Shown one piece after another: positions 41,031 through 54,057 of a stretch of DNA of 64,000 nt (its first letter is position 1; every line of letters starts with the position of its first letter). The position numbers were made by a program, and so were the translations under genes. Below the pieces are notes generated by a model, which did not search any database, had not been told where the DNA came from, and saw nothing but the letters and a program-made list of their open reading frames with translations. Origin of the DNA: Aureobasidium sp. EXF-3400 (taxonomy: Eukaryota > Ascomycota > Dothideomycetes > Dothideales > Saccotheciaceae); contig SWBL01000226.1 of NCBI GenBank assembly GCA_024195585.1, positions 1 to 64,000 on the forward strand. Reading direction: 5' to 3'.

Positions 41031-44000
41031 ATGGCCGACGTCTGGGGTAACGGCGTGGGTAGCCCCGCCCAGAGCGACTACGACGAGGACGACATCATCA
41101 CAAGCGAGGACTGCTGGACCGTCATTCAGTCCTTCTTCGACTCAAAGGGTCTGGTCTCACAACAGCTCGACTCGTTCGATGAGTTCGCCGGCACCTCTAT
41201 GCAGGACATTGTGACCGAACAGGGCCGCATCGTCATCGACCAGAATGCGCCGCAAGACGACAACGAAATCGACCCCATTGTCAAGCGCCGCTACGAAATC
41301 GAATTTGGCAACATCACCATCTCCCAGGCTGCCATCACCGAAGGCGATGGTTCTACTCGCCCTCTCTACCCCAACGAAGCCCGTCTGCGCAACTTGACCT
41401 ACTCGAGTCCCATCTACCTTGGCATGACCAGCCGTGTTTTGGTTGCCCGTGAAAGACGCATCGGCGCAGCACATCACGACGAAGACGATCCGGATCATGT
41501 GCCGAACGAAGATGACGAGACCGAGTTAGTTTGGGAAAAGGAGGACCCTGACGCTATTGAAAAGGAGGAGCGTGTCTTTATTGGAAAGCTGCCCGTCATG
41601 ATCAAGTCCAAGATCTGTACTCTGCGCAACCGCTCAGAGCAGGAACTCTACGCCTTCCAGGAATGCCCCTACGATCAGGGTGGTTACTTCATCATCAACG
41701 GTTCAGAGAAAGTCCTGATCGCTCAAGAACGCAGTGCTGCCAACATCGTTCAGGTCTTCAGGAAGAAGGGCAGTCCCACTCCAATCGTTGCTGAAATCAG
41801 AAGTGCCATCGAAAAGGGTACTCGCTTGCTGTCATCTATGCAGCTGAAATGGTACCAGAAAGGAGATCAGTCTAGGGCTGGAAACATGGGTGGTGTCATC
41901 AAGGCTACCTTGCCCTACATCAAGGCCGATATCCCCATCGCCATCGTCTTCCGTGCGCTTGGTATCGTGTCAGACATGCAAATTCTCGACTGCATCTGCT
42001 ACGATGCAAACGACACACAGTTGCGCGAGATGATCAAGCCATGTTTGGAAGAAGCTTTCGTCGTCCAGGACCGTGAGTTCGCTCTCGATTACATTGGCAG
42101 ACGTGGTCAGCAGACAGGAACAAAGGAGAAGCGTATTCGTTATGCCCGCGACATCTTGCAGAAGGAGTTCCTGCCCCACATCTCTCAACGAGAGGGTAGT
42201 GAGACAAGAAAGGCCTTCTTCCTTGGCTACATGATCAACCGTATGTGTCAAGTCGCCCTTGGCAGATGCGATGAAGACGACAGAGATCACTTTGGTAAGA
42301 AGCGTCTCGATCTGGCTGGTCCTCTGATGGCCCAGGTCTTCCGCCTCAAGTTCACCCAACTTGTGCGTGATATGCGTGTCTACCTTTCCCGCTGCATCGA
42401 GCAAGGCAGAGACTTCAACCTTACCCTTGCCGTCAAGTCAAACATTCTCACATCAGGTTTGCGCTACTGTTTGGCCACAGGTAACTGGGGAGATCAAAAG
42501 AAGGCCGCATCGGCAAAGGCCGGTGTGTCACAGGTCTTGAACAGATACACATACGCCTCCACACTGTCACATTTGCGACGAACTAACACTCCTATCGGTC
42601 GTGACGGAAAAATCGCTAAGCCTCGCCAGCTGCACAACACCCATTGGGGTCTCGTCTGTCCTGCAGAGACTCCCGAAGGACAAGCTTGCGGTTTGGTCAA
42701 GAACTTGTCTCTCATGTGTTACGTCAGTGTTGGTACCCCTGCTGAGCCTATCGTTGAGTTCATGAACCAGCGAAACATGGAACTGCTTGAGGAGTATGAG
42801 CCCAAGAACAACCCGGATGCCACCAAGGTCTTCGTTAACGGTGTGTGGGTCGGTGTCCACAGAGATCCCTCTCAGCTCGTCAAGGTCGTGCAGGGCCTTC
42901 GTCGTAACGGCACCATCTCTTTCGAGATCTCACTCATCAGAGATGTTCGTGAGCGAGAGTTCAAAATCTTCACTGATGCTGGTCGTGTCATGAGGCCGTT
43001 GTTCGTTGTCAACAACGATCCCGCAAGTCCGACCAAGGGCCAACTCGTCCTCAACAGACAGCACATTACCAACTTGCTCAACGCAAGAGAGACTGAAACT
43101 ATCGGCTTGAGCGAAGAGGAGCGTGACAGTGCAATCTATGGTTGGAAGGACTTGATTAGTGAGGGAGTCATCGAATACCTGGATGCAGAAGAAGAAGAGG
43201 CTGCCATGATGATCATGTCTCCAGAAGATCTCGATGAGCATCGCCAGATGAGAGCCGGTCTCGTCTACGATGAGCCAGTGACTGATCCTCACCGAAGAAT
43301 CAAGAGCAAGCCCAACCCCAACGTCAGAATCTGGACTCATTGTGAGATTCACCCTGCTATGATTCTCGGTATTTGCGCTTCCATTATTCCCTTCCCCGAT
43401 CACAACCAGTCGCCTCGTAACACCTACCAATCTGCCATGGGTAAACAAGCCATGGGTATCACCCTCACCAACTACAACGTGCGCATGGACACTATGGCCA
43501 ACGTTCTCTACTACCCTCAAAAGCCTCTCGGTACAACACGCTCCATGGAATACCTCAAGTTCAGAGAGTTGCCTGCCGGACAGAACGCAATCGTCGCCAT
43601 CGCTTGTTACAGTGGTTACAACCAAGAAGATTCCGTCATCATGAACCAATCGTCTATCGATCGTGGTCTCTTCCGCTCCCTGTTCTACCGTGCTTACATG
43701 GATCAAGAGAAGCGTGTCGGTATGTCAGTTGTAGAGCAGTTCGAAAAGCCTACTCGCGGAGACACTATGAGAATGAAGCACGGAACGTACGACAAGTTGG
43801 ATGATGATGGTATCATTGCACCCGGCACTCGTGTCTCTGGTGAGGATATCATCATCGGTAAGACTGCACCTATGGCTCCCGATGCTGAGGAGCTCGGCCA
43901 GCGTACCAAGTTCCACATCAAGCGTGATGTTTCGACTCCTCTGCGTTCTACTGAGAGCGGTCTCATCGATCAAGTGCTTCTTACTACCAACGTTGAAGGT

Positions 44001-44857
44001 CTGAAGTTCGTCAAGGTTCGTACGCGAACAACAAAGATCCCTCAGATTGGTGACAAGTTTGCCTCTCGTCACGGTCAAAAGGGTACCATCGGTATCACTT
44101 ACCGTCAAGAAGACATGCCTTTCACCGCAGATGGACTTGTCCCTGATATCATCATCAACCCTCACGCCATTCCTTCTCGTATGACCATTGCCCATTTGAT
44201 TGAGTGTCTGCTTTCAAAGGTCGGTTCTCTTCGTGGCCAAGAAGGTGACGCCACCCCTTTCACTGACGTTACTGTCACTCAAATCTCCGACTTGCTTCGT
44301 CAACACGGCTTCCAACAGCGTGGATTCGAAGTCATGTACAACGGCCACACTGGTAGGAAGATGTCTGCACAGGTCTTCCTGGGACCTACATACTACCAGC
44401 GTCTGCGTCACATGGTTGACGACAAGATCCACGCTCGTGCCCGTGGTCCTACCCAAATCTTGACTCGTCAACCAGTGGAAGGTAGAGCGCGTGACGGTGG
44501 TCTGCGTTTCGGAGAGATGGAGCGTGATTGTATGATCGCTCACGGTGCCTCTGCTTTCTTGAAGGAGAGATTGCTCGACGTTTCGGATGCTTTCCGTGTC
44601 CACGTCTGCGAGATTTGCGGCCTGATGACTCCTATTGCGTAAGTTTTCTGCTCTCTGCTAAAATGGATGAACCTGTTTACTAACGCTTTTCCAGTTCGCT
44701 CAAGAAGAACCAGTTCGAGTGCAGACCTTGCAAGAACAAGACCGAGATCGCACAGATCATCATCCCATACGCTGCCAAGCTCATGTTCCAGGAGCTTGCA
44801 GCCATGAACGTGGCCACGCGCATGTACACCAAGCGTAGTGGTGTCAGCATCAGATGA
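41031..44857 (+). CDS. RPB2: RNA polymerase II second-largest subunit Rpb2
   Basis: Catalytic-core subunit of RNA polymerase II. Exons 41031-44638 and 44695-44857 encode 1256 aa, the normal length for filamentous ascomycetes. Family landmarks are visible throughout: [20 protein letters not shown] near the start, [20 protein letters not shown], the [20 protein letters not shown] segment, [40 protein letters not shown] and [18 protein letters not shown]. The C-terminal zinc ribbon (CEICG...FECRPCKNK) is split by the only intron. A CT-rich leader and codon bias toward C/T-ending codons fit high expression. Confidence 0.98.
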
Positions 44858-45544
44858 GAGCATTGATAGCATGTCCACTTCGAGGACCCAGAAACAGCAC
44901 ACTTTATACAAGAGCCAATCGCTCTCGACGAGTCCGCTCAAGGACAACAAGAGGCATCGCGCCACGACGGAAGACGTGGGAGCAGTGAAGAAAAAGCGAA
45001 AGAAGTATTTCCAAACGCATAACATGGGAGTTTGTTTTTTCCTCCTCGATGGTTGGGGTTTCACGAGATCAAATTGGTTTCCTTTTGCAGTATTACACTT
45101 GGCTCGACTTCTTTAGAGAGTAGCCTAGCCCAACCACTTTTATGTAACTTTACCAAAACAAAGCACTTTCAACAAAACTATGTCTAGATGAATTGCTGTC
45201 TTTTCGTAGTTGCATAGTCAATGCGACTTGCAACTGCATGTGTACCGTCCGGGCTTATAACACAAGGGTACATATTCTGTGAGAAACCTCACCGCGTAGT
45301 GATCGATGCTAGATACAACATTGATACTCTCCAACCATGATCTTTCCCTTCCAAAAATCATCTTCTGATTGACAATCAAGGCACATAATGAATCATAGTT
45401 GCTATTATTGGTGAACATTCTTGCCTAAAAATTCGAGCCAGGGTCATACCTCAAGCATCTCACCCGACAACACCCGACATCAGAAGCCGAAGAGAACTAC
45501 CTCCTCTCAAGGAACAACTTAATTATCCTCTCTATCCCATCTGG
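44858..45544. other. Intergenic region
   Basis: Between RPB2 and the oxidoreductase-like gene, both plus. The first 250 bases are the RPB2 3' region. A short in-frame-looking stretch after the stop is not a gene. Nothing else is seen. Confidence 0.5.
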
Positions 45545-45991
45545 ATGAAATCAGAAGTGTCGTATATTTCATCAACTGCCATCTATTTACAATACTCTGC
45601 TCAAGTACAGCATCCCACGTCGTCATCATCGCCTTCAGAGCAAGATACCACAAACGAAATGACAATGCCACCTCCATCACCCACGATCTCAACCTCGACA
45701 TTGAAATCTCACTCTCCCACTCTCACAAAACTTCTCAAAGCCCGTCCGGCTCCCATCCGAGAAAACGCTCTGCTTGCCGCTGCTTCATCACCCACAAGAC
45801 CGATAAAACCACCAGCGGGGGATTGTTGTGGCAGTAGCTGTGATCCCTGCGTTATGGATTTGTATGCGCAAGAGCTGAAGGTGTGGAAGGAGTGTGTAGG
45901 GTTGAGAGAGCAGGTTGCAGAGGATGATGGTGGAAATGGGGTGGTAGAAAGGTTGGAGGGATGTAAAGTCCCGGGAGCTTTTGAGTGGTGA
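45545..45991 (+). CDS. Oxidoreductase-like domain protein (OXLD1-type)
   Basis: Single exon, 148 aa. Residues ~88-118 match the small oxidoreductase-like N-terminal domain: KPPAGDCCGSSCDPCVMDLY followed by AQELKVWKEC. The cysteines C94, C95, C99 and C102 could bind metal. The first 90 residues are Ser/Thr/Pro-rich and likely disordered. Start choice is uncertain: ATG 45545 gives the longest protein, but in-frame ATGs at 45659 and 45665 also precede the domain. Human OXLD1 is linked to mitochondria; no clear targeting peptide is seen here. Confidence 0.75.
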   Translation: MKSEVSYISSTAIYLQYSAQVQHPTSSSSPSEQDTTNEMTMPPPSPTISTSTLKSHSPTLTKLLKARPAPIRENALLAAASSPTRPIKPPAGDCCGSSCDPCVMDLYAQELKVWKECVGLREQVAEDDGGNGVVERLEGCKVPGAFEW

Positions 45992-46390
45992 AATTCCGAG
46001 ATGGACTCACTCTCGACATCAAACCATCTTTCGACGACCTTCTGAGTATCACTGGACTTCCACAATCGACATCACGAATCACATCAAACAAAAGGCACAA
46101 ACAACATCAAGTACCACACCAGGATAATGGCGTCGAAAGTTATGCAATACGATTATCTCTACCAGCAAAAGTATGGAGAAAATAGAGCACAAGAAGGGTA
46201 TCGGAACATGCCTCGATGGGCAACGACGAACAAGAAGACAAAAAAAGAAACCAGCAATACGAAATAGGCAGCCTTCGGGAAGACTCTGTTGCCTCGCTCC
46301 TGCGCTTGTATGCATATGTTCTGGGATGGTATACGTCCTTATCGGGGGCGGTCATACACAGATCCAGTGTTTCTGAACGACACAGTCGGT
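45992..46390. other. Convergent 3' intergenic region
   Basis: Between the oxidoreductase-like gene stop and the exo-glucanase stop. Purine-rich around 46225-46255. No gene is seen. Confidence 0.5.
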
Positions 46391-47748
<1,358 letters not shown>

Positions 47749-50121
47749 GTTGTGCTAGGTATGTCGAGATGATGTTCCGGTACCAGATTCGATCGCCGCC
47801 AATGATCAGAGGAAACGCAGAAAGTATTCGTTGGATAGCTTTATGGAGACCTGATTGATTGGTGACGCTGCGTTCGGTTGTTGTTGCTAGGGAAAGTAGG
47901 ATGGAATGTTATCTGAAAGCGGAATGCTCAGAGAGATGAAGGTAGTTGTCCAGCAGAGGAATGTTGGTAGGAAAGCTTTAATTGCACAGCAATACGAGAC
48001 CAGAGCTCGGCGAATATCTGACCAGCGATTGAGACGTAAAAGACTTGAGTTGAATTGGAAGACGGAGAAGAAGTACTTGTCAGCAGGAGCAAGGACGAGA
48101 TAATAAAACCCTTTGGCCAAGGCTCAGACCAACACAGGGGCACTACTAAGTTGGTCGGTTTTCTTGTAGCAGGAGCGTTGCAGCGTCTGCCGAGGCGATT
48201 GGCGCCAGAAGCTTGATCGTCTCCGCTGCACCTACCCGTGCATGTGGCAGGGCGCGTGTCAGCATCATGAAAATTAATTGCTGCTTGACGACACAGCAGC
48301 CTGCCTCCTTGCCTGTGATGTTCCATTTAACTTCGTCAGAGACGGTTGTTCCAATCAGTTCCAGGGGAATAAAAGGCTTGTTCTCCCTTAGCGTGCCAGG
48401 AACAGGCAAGTCTGGAGCGCACGGCCATCACGGGGCAGACCCGCAGCGATGATCCAGTTGATCTTCTGGCCACCTGATGGAATTTTGACATTTCAGTATC
48501 ATGTGCTATGTCCTCCATGACAAGCACACTGAAGAGTATTACAATTACTGCAACGTCTATCGTGAAATTCAGTATCCATCTGCCCGAGTCGGCCACAAGA
48601 ACAAGGCATCTCGCTTTGCGCCCGAAGCAGGACTGTCGTCATTTTAAAACAAAGGGTGTCAAGTCTGGCTCATGCAAGTCTGCAGCGTCCGTCCGTTTTG
48701 TCCCTTGCGCCGCATCCGTGGCCGTCGCTCGAACTCTGGACGGCACATCGACTCTCTTCTCGGCAATCCAGAACCCGCGTATCCGATTTCACACTCTACC
48801 AGCGACTCTGCTTATCACAAAGTGGGCATGTCTAAAGGCGGTCGACTGCTGGTGATTTCTTTTGTTCCCTGCTCTTTGTTCTGTTGCCTGCCGTGAACGC
48901 GTGTGCTCAGCCACCCGCTTCCGCTTCTGCCTCACCCTCCCCCTTTTGTATGACGATCGTGGTGGATACTTCAGCCGTCTTGCACAACGGTGCAGTGCTC
49001 AGCGCTCGGTATAGCGATGAGACCACTGTGTGCAGTGTCCCATGGAACTCGAAAGGCTCTCACCGTTATTTCTCCTTGAGCGCCCAAATGCCTAGGCCAA
49101 CGAGTCACGTCCACAGATGTCGTCGATGCTCGAGCGAGTGGCGAAGCAATGTGATGCAAACAATGGTCTGTGGCTCGGTCGTCCTTAATATGCAGTATAA
49201 TTACAAAAATAGACGACGCAGGACAGTTGTATTGTGCATAAGGTCGCCAGGGAAATGGGAGGTACACGTATCCTGGTGCATGAACCAACCTTGCCACGTC
49301 AAGGCTCAATGTCTGCGACAATGCTGTGTTTGCTGATATCACCAGAATTTCAACTCGTTGCTGACTGACCCTGACCAATAGAGTGAATTCAAGATTGCTT
49401 CGCGTCCCACCTAGATCGTGCTTCAATGCCCACTTCGCTTACACGAGATGGCTAGGAAGGCATTTCTCGTCCTCATGAAGGGCTGCCAAAGGAGTGACCT
49501 CCCAAAATACCATAAAAGAAGGACTCGTGGTCTTTTAACAAGAGTACGCAAAAAATCGCCGTTGATCGATGTAATGGCTCTGATCATCAACACCGGCGAG
49601 CAACATGAATTATATCCAGAGAGGACTGTCCAGGCCTATCTGAATCCTTATGCTTTCTCGCCAAACCACTTGCTCACACTACCATAGCCGTTGCGATGCA
49701 GACATCTCGTTTCGGAGCACCCTCGCGAAGAGATCCGACGTTCGACTTGCTCGTGAGCGCTCTCAATGACGCTACATAAAGGAGCTTCTTTGTTGAGACG
49801 ATGTTTTGAGACTGGTCTCCAACACAGACAACCTGCTGAGACCCTCACAGCACAATGAAGCGCCGGTTGCGGAAACTGAAAGCCAATTTTTTTTGCTATT
49901 GTCGTGAAAAGAATACTACATGCTGCATTCGTTATTGACACAAGATCACGACATGAACCGACAATGACTTATAGACCCCATTGTCCTGACAAGGTCGATA
50001 CACAAATAGCTAAGGCCTTCTCGCAACCACTAACTATCCAACTGCCATTTTCAAAAGAACATTTGTACTTTTCCCCTCTCCTTCACATACCCATATATCC
50101 AATTCCAGACACCTCTCCACG
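47749..50121. other. Long intergenic, accessory-looking stretch
   Basis: About 2.4 kb between exo-glucanase and the OTU-like gene. Several ATG frames of up to 150 codons exist (for example 48884-49336), but they are Cys/Arg-rich, overlap frames on the other strand, and show no domain or splice logic. I see no transposon ends, RNA gene or obvious repeat. Confidence 0.5.
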
Positions 50122-52812
50122 ATGCCTCCCAAGAAGAGCAAGAAGACCGGCGACAAAGTACCGCCCAAGCGTGTAACCAGAGCCGCAGCAAAGAAGGCCT
50201 CAGATGATGAGTCTGACGGCACTGACGGAGCTGTCAAGGACGGCGGCAAAAAGCCTGCAAAGAAGCCAGCTACTCCAACCAAACCAGCGGCGGGCGGTAA
50301 GAGGAAGCGTACCGATGATGGAGACGAAGAAGACAGCTCGCCAGCAGGGACCAAGAAATCGAAGAAACCAAAGCTCTCACCGAAGAGCGCCAGAAAGGTA
50401 AAACTAGAGGAGTATCTGAAGAACAGAATCGGGGACCTAGGCTACAAAGTTGAAGCCGTCAAGGGTCATGATCCGGACGACGAAGACGAAGATGAGCCCG
50501 ATGAGGACTGGGCTTCGATGCGACGTCTGCGCCAACGCTGTGATGATCGTTTTGACGAGATAGAAGAGGCTATCCGTACCATCGGTCGTGAGAAGTATCC
50601 GGATTTTGTCATACCAGAGCACAAGAGCGATGAGACTCGTTACGAAAAGCGACTGAAGAACGATGAGATTGAATACGATGAAGAAATTGAACCGATTGTA
50701 GAAAACAAGAAGGTGCGTGTTCGATCTTTTCAGCTCTACGTAAAGAGAAAGAGCTAACCATATCTGCTGTCATAGATTTCCAAGAAATTTCCCGATGGTA
50801 AAAACTACCCGTCAGCGAAAGAGCTAGGAAAACTTGTAAAGGAACTTGAGCAGCGGTTTGGGGATGAGTTGGCCAAGAGAAGGGTTCAGCACCCCCACGA
50901 CGTAAGTCTTGCTAAGTATCCTCCCGAAGGTGTCAAAAAGGCAAAAGAAGCAGCAGAAGCCAAAGGAGATTCCCCAAAGTTAACACGATCCCTCGATAAA
51001 CAGTGGAACAAACGCGGCCTCACACTTCGAGAACTGCTCGACCTATACAATCGTTATGGCTCACAGACTCCAGCCCCTGCTCACGATGACCTGGTCAAGA
51101 AATGTAAACAGTATGGACTTAGTACCGTTGGAAATCTCTGGGATCTACAGAAGGCCGTACTCATGTACGAGCTCGCAAGCAATCAACGCATGCATGGATT
51201 ATCGCAGGAAGCCATCAATAACGTTATATCTGCTCTTGGTGATATCGAGGCTCCAGGCTCGGAGCATGACGATGGTGGTGACGATAGCGCCGATGCTGCC
51301 GGTTCCAAAGGAAAAGACAAGTCAAAAGATGGCAAGGGAGCCAGTGCCTCAGCAAGTGGCAAGAAGGGCAATAAATCACCAAAAGGTGATAAGACTGGTG
51401 GTACGGGCAAAGCATCGAAAGATGGCAAGGAAGACGGCAAGGAAGACGGCAAGAAGGGCGGCAAAAAGGACGACAAGGATGCTGGGGCCGCGAAGAAGGG
51501 CGGTAAGAGAAGTACAAGATCGTCCAAGAAGAAGGATCTAGTGGCCGAAGACACCAAACTCATCAGCCAGAAAGAGGTAACTGTCACAGAAGGTGGTCAG
51601 TCTCAAAGGTTTGCTCAGACGAATGTCTCTGGAGCTGGAAACCGTTGCATGTGGCACGCGGTTCAATTGCTCTGGTTGGGAAAACAAAAAGCAAAGGGCA
51701 AAGTCGCAGTCGCATATCCCGTCAACGACAGAGTACGTGATCTCTGGAATGCTGTCATGCACCCTACGGCCGGTACTACAAATCCAGCGCGCGAGGCAAG
51801 ACGCAGACTTTACACTGTCATGCAAGACGCCAGCGATGATTTGGAACCTCTAGAGACGCGTATCTACAACAGACAGATGGGTATGCATTCAAGCTATATC
51901 CTATACTCTTAGAAATGTGTACTAACACCGAAAACAGGTGATACCGATATGCTCCAGCTGGTCGCAGATGCATTGGATATCGAGATTTTCGCCTACTCTC
52001 CTCAGCATAACGATGATGGGACACTCACATGGCACAGATATGTAAGAGGAGAGCCACAGAGCGATCCGGCACGTCAGATCCATCTTGCCAACTATATGAA
52101 TGCTGTTCACTGGACAGCATTAGAGCCAATCGGAGATGGATCTGTCAATTTACCTGCTTTGGGACCAATGCACAGAGATCCGGCCCCAGGTGAGGACATC
52201 ACTGTCTCACCACTCACGCGCCTCCAGCCTGGAGATGAGGATAACACGGATCTTCGACCAGAGGATGAGCATGACTCCATCGAAGATGGACACGTCGCAG
52301 ACATGACCGAGGAGAAAAAGGATGACTCTGAAGATGAAGACGAAGATGAAGACGAAGATGGAGACGAAGATGGAGACGACAAAGACAAAGACGGTGCTGA
52401 TGGGGGAGATGGTGGCCCGCCTCCGCCTCCACCTCCAGCTGGTGGAGCCGCGGTTGCCATTACTACAACAGCTGCCAAACGGCTGTCATCATCATCAAGA
52501 TCACGCCCGTCCAGCCGTAACCCGATATACATATCCTCGGATCATGGCTCTAAGAGCCCACCGGGCTCACAGAAACGTGCGAGAAGACGAGCACGATCCA
52601 GGTCAAAGAGTCAATCGCGCAGTACATCTCGACCCCAAGGTGTGCAGAAGAACGCTCAACCTACTCAACCATTGAGCAAGAAAGCACGAAAGAACAAGAC
52701 AAAAGCTCTTCGCAAGATCTTCGAGAGTTTCCATATCGGGATGCCGAGTCCTCAAAATATGACAGGTGCTGTGCGATCTCCCTATCCAGATTCCGCCGTC
52801 TTCAGTGCTTAG
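50122..52812 (+). CDS. Nuclear-type protein with atypical OTU-like cysteine-protease domain
   Basis: Exons 50122-50712, 50776-51880 and 51938-52812 encode 856 aa. Residues 1-95 are Lys/Ala-rich and histone-tail-like (MPPKKSKKTGDKVPPKRVTR). Residues ~95-335 are mostly helical, with RELLDLYNRYGSQTPAPAHD and GNLWDLQKAVLMYELAS, which could be a SAP-like fold. A Gly/Lys/Asp repeat linker (KDGKEDGKEDGKKGGKKD) runs to ~465. Residues ~480-630 resemble an OTU domain: GNRCMWHAVQLLW with Cys488, then DTDMLQLVADALDIEIFAYS, and QIHLANYMNAVHWTAL with His623. The Asp three residues before Cys in classical OTU enzymes is Gly here. The C-terminus has an acidic run, seven prolines and an Arg/Ser region with KKARKNKTK. 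A nuclear or chromatin role is inferred from composition; protease activity is not proven. Confidence 0.7.
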
Positions 52813-53045
52813 GTGTATGAGGACCATGGCTGGCGAGTTGTTTAGAAATGAGCTTTATGTAGAAACTGATCTTTTTCCATGTTAGCGAATCTAAATTGTT
52901 GCTTCTGACAAATTCGAGGAACCCATTTTTGAACAGGTGCATATTGACATTCATGAACTTTACTCGTTGATAGAATGTTCATTTCAAGTAGTGTGCAGTC
53001 CGCGAGCCATCACGCCTTGATGCTAGATACCCATCCGCAATTGCT

Positions 53046-53852
53046 TCATCTCCTTTTCTTCCTTTCATCGAGTAGGAAGCTACCGATTTGGAGGTCTGGC
53101 GTTGCGTACAACCCTTGAAACACCCCGTTATCACGTCTTCGAAGATTTGACCGTGTGTCATCTCTTGGAAACTCAACATCAGCACTCGTGACCCTAGAAA
53201 CAACCTTCGTAGACTGTATTCTTGAAGTCTTGTGCGGCTCCAACGTCCCGTGTATATCGTGGTGCATATCATTCAGTCGATTCTGCAACTGTTGGAGATT
53301 ACGGAGTACGGTTTCGAGCAGATCGTAGACTTCCTTTGACCATGTGATTTCGACGAAGCGTTCATGCTGCAACCATAGCGCCAGTGTTTTCCACTTGTGG
53401 AAGAAACGCGCTAGACACTTCTGCTCACGACTGACAGCAGTGGCCACGTGATGGATTCCGAGGGTGTCATGGTACTCGACTTTCGGATGTGTAATCATGC
53501 AAGAGGCGAGTCTGATGTCGAGATCATCAACGACGCACTGTAGGTGACAAAACGCGATATCCGAGGACGACTCGATGCTTAGATGTGGTAGTGCCGATCT
53601 TGCAAGTGACCCGTTGCGGGTTGAAGTAGTCCATATGAGATGAATTTCGTCTTGTGCCTCCAAGGCCATGTCTCTTGTTTTCTCGAGCTGAGCAAGACAA
53701 GTTGAAGGCGAACAAGATTTCGGTGCGCGGCGTACAGTTAAGCCAGTGCCTGCACTACAGGCAGCTGTATTGGATGGAGGCTGGGGGACCAGGTTTTGGC
53801 TTTTTGGAGCGCATCGCGTCTGGAAATCGACAGGTGGAAGTATCATGTACAT
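53046..53852 (-). CDS. Orphan protein, 268 aa
   Basis: Single ATG-started frame. The first ~50 residues are Pro/Ser/Cys-containing and low-complexity. Residues ~55-205 look alpha-helical with scattered Cys and His (CHLQCVVDDLDIRLASC, FFHKWKTLALWLQHERFVEI, then EVYDLLETVLRNLQQLQNRL, a possible coiled coil). The tail is basic (SNLRRRDNG, LLDERKKRR). I recognise no family. It lies between the OTU-like gene and an MFS transporter in an accessory-looking segment. Frame length and coherent helical character favour a real gene. Confidence 0.55.
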   Translation of the reverse strand: MYMILPPVDFQTRCAPKSQNLVPQPPSNTAACSAGTGLTVRRAPKSCSPSTCLAQLEKTRDMALEAQDEIHLIWTTSTRNGSLARSALPHLSIESSSDIAFCHLQCVVDDLDIRLASCMITHPKVEYHDTLGIHHVATAVSREQKCLARFFHKWKTLALWLQHERFVEITWSKEVYDLLETVLRNLQQLQNRLNDMHHDIHGTLEPHKTSRIQSTKVVSRVTSADVEFPRDDTRSNLRRRDNGVFQGLYATPDLQIGSFLLDERKKRR

Positions 53853-54057
53853 GCTGATACCGATGCTGATGCTAGCGAGTGAAAGTGTTGCGGCATCTCT
53901 ACATAGACAGAAACAGGACGTTTTTCAATCGACTTCTGATTTTCGAAATTTCGCGTCTACGTTGAGTCAGAATATCAGAGCAACTTTGAGCTAATACCAG
54001 CAGGAAAAAGCCGCAAACTGGACCGAGTGCCGATGCAGAGATTATCAGATAATCTTC

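Noticed and set aside
42930..43706. 258-codon antisense frame in RPB2
   Set aside because: Shadow of a highly biased coding strand; RPB2 is unambiguous there.
48884..49336. 150-codon plus-strand frame
   Set aside because: Composition (Cys, Arg, Ser) fits random translation; no domain and an overlapping frame of equal length on the other strand.
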